Below are positions 1 to 5,115 of a DNA stretch of 5,115 bases, in pieces. Source of the DNA: an uncultured Gammaproteobacteria bacterium (GTDB lineage Bacteria > Pseudomonadota > Gammaproteobacteria > Steroidobacterales > JABDMI01); the NCBI GenBank assembly GCA_938039225.1, contig CALHVH010000195.1:1-5115 (forward strand), read 5' to 3'. The notes below the pieces were generated by a model. That model was not told where the DNA came from. It searched no databases and worked only from the letters and a program-made list of their open reading frames with translations. Within the stretch, counting starts at the first letter, position 1. Every line of letters begins with the position of its first letter. The position numbers were made by a program, and so were the translations under genes.

Positions 1-278
1 CAGAACTTAGCAATGTGCAAGACGCACAACGTGGTGCTCACTTTAGATGTGCGCTCGCACTGGTACGTCATGCTGAAGATCCCATACCCATTATTTGTGA
101 AGGCGTTTGGCATGGCCGCATTTTGCATAATCCAAGTGGTACAAACGGCTTTGGTTATGACCCCTTATTTTATGTTGATGAGCTAGGAGCCGCTTCGGCT
201 GAGCTGGATTCTGAGTTGAAAAACTTACACAGCCACAGAGCTAAAGCTTTAAGCTTGTTAATTCAACAGCTGAGCTAA
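1..278 (+). CDS. rdgB: RdgB, dITP/XTP pyrophosphatase (3' part only)
   Basis: This is the C-terminal part (91 complete codons, reading from base 3) of the Ham1/RdgB family, which hydrolyses dITP, XTP and other non-canonical purine triphosphates to the monophosphate plus pyrophosphate and so keeps deaminated bases out of DNA and RNA. It is a cytosolic enzyme. The visible part aligns by eye with the second half of E. coli RdgB: RHAEDP near base 80, the nucleotide-binding motif FGYDP at 150-164, and the SHR motif at 231-239 close to the end. The true start lies before the window, so the GTG at 15 is an internal codon and not a start. The gene ends in TAA at 276-278, 10 bases before the hemW ATG. 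That spacing indicates co-transcription, and the rdgB-hemW order is common in gammaproteobacteria. No damage is seen in the visible part. Confidence 0.95.
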   Translation, partial: ELSNVQDAQRGAHFRCALALVRHAEDPIPIICEGVWHGRILHNPSGTNGFGYDPLFYVDELGAASAELDSELKNLHSHRAKALSLLIQQLS

Positions 279-288
279 TTAGTTTTTG

Positions 289-1461
289 ATGACAAATAGT
301 TCTAATCTTTCACTCTATATACACATTCCTTGGTGTATTAAAAAATGTCCATATTGTGATTTTAATTCACATGGATTAGATAGAGCTAAAAGCACTACTG
401 ATTTCCCCGAACAAAATTATGTACAGCGTTTACTAGATGATTTGCAGTACGATTTAGAGTTTTTCAATTTAGTTAAATCATCCAGAAAAATTCACAGCAT
501 ATTTTTCGGCGGCGGTACACCAAGTCTTTTTTCAGCGCTAGCCATTGGTGACATTCTTGAAGGTGTTGCCAAGCAAATTGAATTTACCTCTGATTGTGAG
601 ATTACTTTAGAAGCTAATCCGGGAACCTTTGAGTCTGAAAAATTTATTGGTTTTAAGGCGGCTGGTGTTAACCGTCTTTCTATTGGGATCCAGAGCTTTA
701 ATGCCCAGCATTTAAAGCGTTTAGGAAGAATACATGACTCAGATGAAGCTTCTAAGGCTATACGAATGGCATTTGAAGCGGGCTTTGAAAATGTCAACTG
801 TGATTTGATGTATGCACTGCCAGAACAGAGCATTGAACAAGCTGTTTTGGATGTGCAGACAGCTCTACAATTTCCAATCAACCACCTTTCGCATTATCAG
901 CTCACTTTAGAGCCTAATACCTTATTCGCCAAATACCCTCCCAAACTCCCAGATGATGATATTGCTTGGCAGATGCAGGAAGAATGCCAAGAAACAATAG
1001 CAAAATCTGGATTGGAACAATATGAAGTCTCGGCTTACGCAAAACAAAACCAACGCAGTCGACATAATCTTAATTACTGGCGTTTTGGTGATTATTTAGG
1101 AATTGGTGCAGGTGCCCATGGAAAAATTACAGGTTCGCAAGGTGAAATTATTCGTACAGCCAAACCTCGGCATCCAAATCAATACTTAAGCAATAAGTTG
1201 GGTTCGGGTTTTGTTGGGGATAAGCTGGTCTCTAAAATTGATTTGCCATTTGAATATTTTTTAAATCGCTTACGTTTGTATGAAAACTTTAATTTAAGCG
1301 ATTTTGTTGATCGTACCGGAGTGGAGACCGCTCATATTCAAGCTGGCTTGGACAAAGCTCTTGAAAATCAATGGATATCTCTTTCTGGTCAAGATATTAA
1401 GACCACTGAGCTTGGCAAGAGATTTATGAATGATTTGCAGAGTCTATTTTTAGCTGACTAA
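289..1461 (+). CDS. hemW: HemW, radical SAM heme-binding protein
   Basis: This 390-residue protein belongs to the HemN/HemW radical SAM family and is close in length to E. coli HemW (about 378). Visible motifs are CIKKCPYC (Cys16, Cys20, Cys23, binding the [4Fe-4S] cluster), GGGTPS at 74-79, EANPG at 108-112, NRLSIGIQSF around 128-137, and the C-terminal HNLNYW (259-264) and GAGAHG (273-278). After the third Cys comes Asp-Phe rather than the fourth Cys of true coproporphyrinogen dehydrogenase HemN. This marks HemW, which is thought to bind heme and deliver it to membrane enzymes rather than oxidise coproporphyrinogen. I chose the ATG at 289. The TTG one codon earlier (286) is in frame but a poorer start. 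There is no strong Shine-Dalgarno, so translational coupling to rdgB, 10 bases upstream, is likely. Compared with E. coli there are short extra residues after CDFNSH (about 30-40). Confidence 0.95.
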   Translation: MTNSSNLSLYIHIPWCIKKCPYCDFNSHGLDRAKSTTDFPEQNYVQRLLDDLQYDLEFFNLVKSSRKIHSIFFGGGTPSLFSALAIGDILEGVAKQIEFTSDCEITLEANPGTFESEKFIGFKAAGVNRLSIGIQSFNAQHLKRLGRIHDSDEASKAIRMAFEAGFENVNCDLMYALPEQSIEQAVLDVQTALQFPINHLSHYQLTLEPNTLFAKYPPKLPDDDIAWQMQEECQETIAKSGLEQYEVSAYAKQNQRSRHNLNYWRFGDYLGIGAGAHGKITGSQGEIIRTAKPRHPNQYLSNKLGSGFVGDKLVSKIDLPFEYFLNRLRLYENFNLSDFVDRTGVETAHIQAGLDKALENQWISLSGQDIKTTELGKRFMNDLQSLFLAD

Positions 1462-1526
1462 AACTGTGTTAATGTGCGAGATTATCGCTTTATAGTTTTT
1501 AATATCAACTACATAAAAGGTCATGT

Positions 1527-4364
1527 ATGTCTAGACTACCTAAATTCATAGGACTTGTTGCAAGCGCACTCATCTTAGTCTCTTGCTCTACAAACAAAGA
1601 ACAAACATCAGACACTAAGGCTGATCTTAATTTAGAGTATGAAAAAATTACTCTTGAAAATGGTCTGGATGTAATTTTTCATATTGATCGCTCTGATCCA
1701 GTGGTTGCAATTGATCTTGCTGCTCATGTTGGTAGCGCAAGAGAGACGGCTGGTCGTACTGGCTTTGCTCATCTATTTGAACATTTGCTTTTCCTAGATT
1801 CAGAAAATCTTGGGTATGGCGGTTTGGATGAAATGAATACTCGTATTGGCGGGGAAGGAACCAATGGTTTTACCACCCATGATATGACGCAGTATTATCA
1901 AGCAGTACCAAAAGATGCGTTGGAAAAGGTCATATGGGCTGAGGCGGATAAACTTGGATGGTTTATTAAAACAGTTAGTCAAAATGTTATTGATAAAGAA
2001 AAGCAAGTTGTCAAAAATGAAAAACGTCAACGTGTAGATAACCAACCTTATGGGCATGGCTTTTATATAGTCAATAAAGCCCTTTATCCTACGGACCACC
2101 CTTATAACTGGCAAGTCATAGGTAGCCTTGCTGATTTAGAGGCAGCAACTCTACAAGATACAATAGATTTTTATAAACGTTGGTATGTACCAAATAATGT
2201 GACTATTTCTATTTCAGGTGACTTTGATTTGGCTCAGGCTAAGAGTTGGGTAGAAAAATACTTTGGTGAAATACCTCGCGGTGAAGATATTGAAGCTTAT
2301 AAGCCAAGGGCTGCAGTTCTTAAAGAGTCGAAATCATTATATTATGAGGATAATTTTGCCACTGTCCCTCAACTCATTGCTGTATTTCCAACAGTAGAAC
2401 AATATCATGCTGATAGTTATGCCCTAAATGTTCTAGCCGAATATTTAACTGACGGTAAACGTGCGCCAATGAATGAGGTTCTAATTGATGAAGATAAAGT
2501 CACCTCAGATGTGTCTGCATTTAATTACACAAAAGAAATTTCTGGGGAGTTCTACTTTTTTGTGAATCCTAATGAAGATGAAGACATTGATGGATTGATG
2601 CCTTCATTAGATAAAGCGTTTGCTCGTTTTGAAAATAACGGTATTCCGCAAGATGCACTAGATAGAATTAAAACCCAAAGCGAAGTGGCTTTCTACAGTC
2701 AGGTACAAAGTGCGTTGGGAAAAGCCATTCAATTATCCGAATATAATTTATTCACTAATGACCCAGGCTTTTATAAAAAAGATTTAGCCGGTTTACAGTC
2801 AGTAACTCGTGATGATGTCATGCGTGTTTATAATAAATATATTAAAGATCAAAACCGCTTGTACTTGAGTATTGTTCCAAAGGGTAAGCTTGCATTAAAG
2901 CTCGACGAACAATATCCAACACAATTAGCAGAGATTGTTGAAGAAAAAGTGGTTCAAGGCGCTGAAGCTCAAGTGGATTTTGATCCTGCCGCACGTGTTA
3001 TTGAAAACCCGACAGTTTCAAAATTCGATCGTAGTGTTGAGCCAAATTTTGGTGATACATATGACTTAACTCCTCCTACTGTTTGGCAAAAAACCACAGA
3101 CACTGGCATGCAAGTTTTTGGTATTAGCTCATATGAAACACCTCTGGTTAATTTCTCACTTAAACTGGATGCTGGGAGAATTCGCGGTAATGTGAATAAA
3201 CCAGCAATACCTGGTTTAACAGCGGATATGTTGGAAAAGGGAACAGCCAATAAAACTACCGCTGAGCTGGAAGAAGCTATTGGTAATTTAGGTTCATCAA
3301 TTAATGTAAGCAGTGGTGATTACGGAACCTTTGTTTCTGGCACTAGCCTTTCACGTAATTTGACTGCAACGCTAAAATTAGTTGATGAAATTTTATTTCA
3401 GCCGCGTTGGGATAATGAAGAGTTTGATTTATTAAAAGCAAAACGTATTCAGGAAATTACTCAATCGGAAGGTGATCCAAACTCGATCGCTAGAAGAGAG
3501 GCTGCAAAACTAGCTTACCCAAGCGAGCATATTTTTTCACATGCGGGCTACGGACCTAAGGATTTGCTAGAAATGGTGACCTTAGATGATTTAAAAGCAT
3601 TTCATGCGGCGAACTATGATTTATCACGTGCTCAATTTAGAGTGGTTGGTGCTATTGATGAAAAGCTTATGTTCCCTTTTAGCTCTCAAGCTCATTTAAA
3701 AAATATTGAAACCAAAGAAGCAAAGGCACCGACCTTGAACCCGATAAAGTCTTCAGTTGTTTATTTTTATGATGTTCCTGGGGCAAAGCAATCCGTATTG
3801 CGTTTATCGCGCCCTAGTCTATCGGCCACAGATTCTGATTACCCTTTAGCTGAGGCTATTAATTTTCCTTTAGGTGGAATTTATACCTCGAAATTAAATA
3901 CCTCACTACGTGTAGACAAGGGGTACACCTATGGAATTCGATCTGGGTTTAATGGTGCAAAAGATATTGGTCAATTTCAGGTTGGTTCTAGTGTTAGAAC
4001 AAATGTAACTAAAGAGTCGATAGCATTAATTCGTGACATATTGTCTAATTATGGCCCTGATTTTACTCAAAATGAATTGGATATAATGAAAGGTGCTTTA
4101 TTGCGTGGCCAAGCGCTTAAAAGTGAAACCAATGCGGATAAGTTGGGCATCCTCGGATCAATGAGTTCTTATGGTTATGCTTCAGACTATCGTGCGCAGA
4201 ATGCCAAAGCCATTAATGCAATGACTCTAGATGATTTTAAAGCCTTGGCAGCGGAATACATTCGTCCTGATGCGATGAATTATTTAGTCGTTGGTGATGC
4301 AGCTAGCCAGGCAAAGCGCCTAGAAGAATTAGGAGATTGGGACGTCATAATGCTAGAACCCTAA
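1527..4364 (+). CDS. M16-family zinc peptidase, lipoprotein, tandem two-half fusion
   Basis: This is a 945-residue zinc metallopeptidase of MEROPS family M16. Residues 1-20 form a lipoprotein signal peptide with lipobox LVSC (Cys20). Ser at +2 predicts sorting to the outer membrane, facing the periplasm. The first M16 half (about 35-450) has the inverted zinc motif HLFEH (His82, Glu85 catalytic, His86), with Glu165 in VVKNEK as the likely third ligand and Glu158 seven residues before it, as in pitrilysin. A linker (about 455-510) joins a second half (about 510-940) whose equivalent of HxxEH is degenerate (Ala566, Leu569, Glu570). That half keeps an Arg/Tyr pair, Arg795 and Tyr802 in the LRVDKGYTYG stretch, with the same spacing of seven as Arg824/Tyr831 of insulin-degrading enzyme. 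The start is supported by AAAAGG at 1515-1520, six bases before the ATG; an out-of-frame ATG lies at 1523. The gene follows hemW by 65 bases with no clear terminator between, so read-through is possible. The natural substrate is unknown, probably peptides or unfolded envelope proteins. Confidence 0.92.
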   Translation: MSRLPKFIGLVASALILVSCSTNKEQTSDTKADLNLEYEKITLENGLDVIFHIDRSDPVVAIDLAAHVGSARETAGRTGFAHLFEHLLFLDSENLGYGGLDEMNTRIGGEGTNGFTTHDMTQYYQAVPKDALEKVIWAEADKLGWFIKTVSQNVIDKEKQVVKNEKRQRVDNQPYGHGFYIVNKALYPTDHPYNWQVIGSLADLEAATLQDTIDFYKRWYVPNNVTISISGDFDLAQAKSWVEKYFGEIPRGEDIEAYKPRAAVLKESKSLYYEDNFATVPQLIAVFPTVEQYHADSYALNVLAEYLTDGKRAPMNEVLIDEDKVTSDVSAFNYTKEISGEFYFFVNPNEDEDIDGLMPSLDKAFARFENNGIPQDALDRIKTQSEVAFYSQVQSALGKAIQLSEYNLFTNDPGFYKKDLAGLQSVTRDDVMRVYNKYIKDQNRLYLSIVPKGKLALKLDEQYPTQLAEIVEEKVVQGAEAQVDFDPAARVIENPTVSKFDRSVEPNFGDTYDLTPPTVWQKTTDTGMQVFGISSYETPLVNFSLKLDAGRIRGNVNKPAIPGLTADMLEKGTANKTTAELEEAIGNLGSSINVSSGDYGTFVSGTSLSRNLTATLKLVDEILFQPRWDNEEFDLLKAKRIQEITQSEGDPNSIARREAAKLAYPSEHIFSHAGYGPKDLLEMVTLDDLKAFHAANYDLSRAQFRVVGAIDEKLMFPFSSQAHLKNIETKEAKAPTLNPIKSSVVYFYDVPGAKQSVLRLSRPSLSATDSDYPLAEAINFPLGGIYTSKLNTSLRVDKGYTYGIRSGFNGAKDIGQFQVGSSVRTNVTKESIALIRDILSNYGPDFTQNELDIMKGALLRGQALKSETNADKLGILGSMSSYGYASDYRAQNAKAINAMTLDDFKALAAEYIRPDAMNYLVVGDAASQAKRLEELGDWDVIMLEP

Positions 4365-4424
4365 GGCTAAGGTATTATTAGCTAAGCTTTCTGGCAATTG
4401 CTGGCGTGTAGCTGAAAATAAGAC

Positions 4425-4453
4425 TTGCATACTAAGCCTAATCTTTGTACTAT
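4425..4453 (+). promoter_or_regulatory. Sigma-70-type promoter of rpmE
   Basis: TTGCAT (4425-4430) and TACTAT (4448-4453) are separated by exactly 17 bases and match the -35 and -10 consensus at four and five of six positions. The eight bases after the -10 are all G or C (GCGCGGCC, 4454-4461), the kind of GC-rich discriminator found at promoters of rRNA and ribosomal protein genes under negative stringent (ppGpp/DksA) control. Transcription would start near 4460, giving a leader of about 60 bases before rpmE. The elements are seen directly; the stringent response is inference. Confidence 0.72.
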
Positions 4454-4469
4454 GCGCGGCCTTTTTATG

Positions 4470-4499
4470 TCATAGCGTTGGTCGGCCATCAATGCATGA
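4470..4499 (+). promoter_or_regulatory. Leader hairpin in the rpmE 5' untranslated region
   Basis: Bases 4470-4482 pair with 4488-4499: twelve pairs including two G-U, one bulged A at 4474, and the five-base loop CGGCC (4483-4487). There is no U-tract after it, so it is not a terminator. It lies in the short leader between the predicted transcription start (near 4460) and the ribosome binding site at 4507-4510. L31 is known to control its own translation through its mRNA leader in E. coli, and structured L31 leaders have been described in gammaproteobacteria. The position and strength of this hairpin suit such an autoregulatory site. The pairing is seen; the role is inferred. Confidence 0.6.
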
Positions 4500-4506
4500 A
4501 GACACC

Positions 4507-4510
4507 AGGA
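4507..4510 (+). promoter_or_regulatory. Ribosome binding site that fixes the rpmE start
   Basis: AGGA lies nine bases before the ATG at 4520. It decides against the in-frame ATG at 4496, which is buried in the leader hairpin stem, has no Shine-Dalgarno and would add eight residues that L31 proteins do not have. Confidence 0.7.
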
Positions 4511-4519
4511 TTAAAAATT

Positions 4520-4726
4520 ATGAAACCAGAAATACACCCTAATTACAGCAGCATTACCGTGACGTGTACATGCGGCGAAACCTTTGAAACTCAATCAACG
4601 CTTTGTAAAGATTTGAACGTTGAAGTGTGTTCTAAATGTCACCCTTTTTACACTGGTAAGCAAAAAATGCTTGATACTGGTGGTCGAGTGGATAGATTCC
4701 GTAAGCGTTACGCTAAGCGTGGCTAG
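4520..4726 (+). CDS. rpmE: 50S ribosomal protein bL31, zinc-binding form
   Basis: This 68-residue protein is bacterial ribosomal protein bL31, which sits at the central protuberance of the 50S subunit and helps form the bridge to the 30S head. The start MKPEIHPNY matches the family's usual MKxxIHPxY, and the length is close to the 70 residues of E. coli L31. Four cysteines in the pattern CTC (16, 18) and CSKC (37, 40) make this the zinc-binding (C+) type, which can serve as a zinc reserve that is replaced by a cysteine-free paralogue under zinc starvation; no such paralogue is in this window. Other hallmarks are HPFYTGKQK and TGGRVDRFRKRY near the C-terminus. The reading frame stays open upstream to 4445, but that part overlaps the promoter and leader and is not coding. 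The gene is a single transcription unit with its own promoter and a terminator 34 bases after the stop codon. Confidence 0.97.
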   Translation: MKPEIHPNYSSITVTCTCGETFETQSTLCKDLNVEVCSKCHPFYTGKQKMLDTGGRVDRFRKRYAKRG

Positions 4727-4760
4727 ACATTTTGTTTATATAAAACAAAAACTTAGTATT

Positions 4761-4788
4761 AAAAAAGGGTGCCTTGGCACCCTTTTTT
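4761..4788 (+). terminator. Rho-independent terminator after rpmE
   Basis: GGGTGC (4767-4772) and GCACCC (4777-4782) form a perfect stem around the loop CTTG. The stem is flanked by A6 (4761-4766) and T6 (4783-4788), which can extend it by up to six pairs. The U-tract ends the rpmE transcript. The A-tract on the other side means the same element could also stop transcription arriving on the - strand, although no - strand gene is visible here. Confidence 0.95.
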
Positions 4789-4820
4789 AATGTCTGAGAT
4801 GCCATGCGCGCCTTAATAAA

Positions 4821-4840
4821 TTGTACAAATAAAAGTACAA
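4821..4840. repeat. Perfect inverted repeat, possible operator
   Basis: TTGTAC (4821-4826) and GTACAA (4835-4840) are exact reverse complements separated by eight A/T-only bases. The site lies about 110 bases before the M48-like gene and just upstream of an AT-rich TATAAT at 4849-4854, where a transcription factor dimer could act. I do not recognise it as the box of a particular regulator, and a six-base arm in AT-rich DNA could be chance. Confidence 0.4.
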
Positions 4841-4848
4841 CTAAATAT

Positions 4849-4896
4849 TATAATTATAAGGATAAATTTTAGCTTCAGTGCGTAATTGTGTACTAT
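4849..4896 (+). promoter_or_regulatory. Possible promoter elements for the M48-like gene
   Basis: Two candidates are visible in the 160 bases between the rpmE terminator and the next gene. One is an exact -10 hexamer TATAAT (4849-4854), but no good -35 lies at 16-18 bases; the closest TTG is at 4821, 22 bases away. The other is TACTAT (4891-4896), with a weak TTTAGC (4868-4873) 17 bases upstream. Since rpmE is terminated strongly, a promoter must lie in this gap, but I cannot say which candidate is used. Confidence 0.3.
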
Positions 4897-4948
4897 TCAG
4901 GATAGTCTGTAATTGATAAGTCCTTTAATTAATCAAGAGTGTATTCCC

Positions 4949-5115
4949 ATGCTGTTCAAGAAGTTACTAATTTCAAACCAAGATTCCAGTTCGCGCAAAA
5001 GCTATATTTTAAGCTTGGTTTTGTTCAGTTTTGCTCTTCTACTAAGCGCTTGTGCAACAAACCCCGCTACTGGTGGACGCGATTTTGTCACCATGTCTGA
5101 AGATGGCGAGATAGC
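4949..5115 (+). CDS. Lipoprotein, probable M48-family metallopeptidase (5' part only)
   Basis: Only the first 55 codons are present; the gene runs off the window end. Residues 1-35 form a lipoprotein signal: a basic start (MLFKK), an unusually long polar stretch with Arg16-Lys17, a hydrophobic core (about 19-32) and the lipobox LSAC with Cys35. Ala at +2 predicts an outer-membrane lipoprotein facing the periplasm. Directly after the Cys comes ATNPATGGRDFVTMSEDGEI, which resembles the start of many periplasmic M48 peptidases (typically NPVTGxR, then a hydrophobic patch, then SExxEIA). M48 enzymes carry an HExxH zinc site further on, which is not visible here, so the family call rests on this short motif. 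A weak Shine-Dalgarno (AAGAG, 4935-4939) lies nine bases before the ATG. The gene is separated from rpmE by the terminator and a 160-base gap. Confidence 0.75.
   Translation, partial: MLFKKLLISNQDSSSRKSYILSLVLFSFALLLSACATNPATGGRDFVTMSEDGEI

Noticed and set aside
492..881. Open frame of 129 codons on the - strand inside hemW
   Set aside because: It lies antisense to the strongly conserved radical SAM core, has no recognisable protein motif, and is explained as a shadow of hemW.
1467..1496. Possible promoter between hemW and the M16 gene (TATAGT at 1491-1496)
   Set aside because: The -10-like box is acceptable, but there is no -35 with reasonable match at 16-18 bases, and AT-rich gaps give such boxes often.
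1800..2114. Open frame of 104 codons on the - strand inside the M16 gene
   Set aside because: It is antisense to the first M16 half just after the zinc motif; its hydrophobic, Ile/Phe-rich translation is what AT-rich coding DNA gives in reverse.
2969..3250. Open frame of 93 codons on the - strand inside the M16 gene
   Set aside because: It is antisense to the linker and the start of the second M16 half and shows no family resemblance.
4365..4383. Possible terminator after the M16 gene (GGCTAA pairing with TTAGCT)
   Set aside because: The stem is only six pairs including one G-U, with a seven-base loop and no U-tract, so it is too weak to call.
4467..4475. Two-codon upstream reading frame ATG TCA TAG in the rpmE leader
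   Set aside because: It has no ribosome binding site and sits partly in the hairpin stem; such short frames are expected by chance.
4445..4519. N-terminal extension of rpmE from an upstream start
   Set aside because: The extra 25 codons cover the -10 box, the discriminator and the leader hairpin, and L31 proteins begin at the MKPEIHP equivalent.
4892..4906. Small inverted repeat ACTAT-N5-ATAGT before the M48-like gene
   Set aside because: The five-base arms in AT-rich DNA are expected by chance, and the left arm overlaps a promoter-like TACTAT.

Overview
This is an AT-rich stretch of an ordinary gammaproteobacterial chromosome. The evidence is the rdgB-hemW gene pair, the close resemblance of RdgB, HemW and L31 to their Escherichia coli counterparts, and the bacterial promoter and terminator signals. 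A marine Alteromonadales-like host is plausible, because long lipoprotein M16 peptidases are common there, but this is inference. All recognisable genes lie on the + strand. I see no tRNA, rRNA, CRISPR array, insertion sequence, prophage or other mobile element.

Region by region: the window opens inside the last 91 codons of rdgB (non-canonical purine NTP pyrophosphatase). After 10 bases comes hemW (radical SAM protein of heme handling), and the two are probably one transcript. A 65-base gap with no clear terminator leads to a 945-codon gene for a lipoprotein zinc peptidase of family M16. It is built as a tandem fusion: the first half carries the zinc site HLFEH and the second half is degenerate at that site but carries the Arg/Tyr pair. 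Bases 4365-4519 hold a good sigma-70-type promoter with a GC-rich discriminator, a 12-pair leader hairpin and a ribosome binding site for rpmE (ribosomal protein bL31, zinc-binding four-cysteine form). rpmE ends at a strong terminator at 4761-4788. The next 160 bases contain a perfect inverted repeat and AT-rich promoter-like elements. They precede the start of another lipoprotein, which looks like the N-terminus of an M48-family metallopeptidase and is cut off by the window end.

Functionally, the first pair is housekeeping (nucleotide pool cleaning, heme trafficking) and rpmE is translation. The two predicted outer-membrane lipoprotein peptidases that flank rpmE suggest envelope protein turnover, although rpmE clearly has its own promoter and terminator. 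I found no convincing previously undescribed system. The points most worth a second look are the rpmE leader hairpin, the split-site architecture of the M16 fusion and the palindrome upstream of the M48-like gene.
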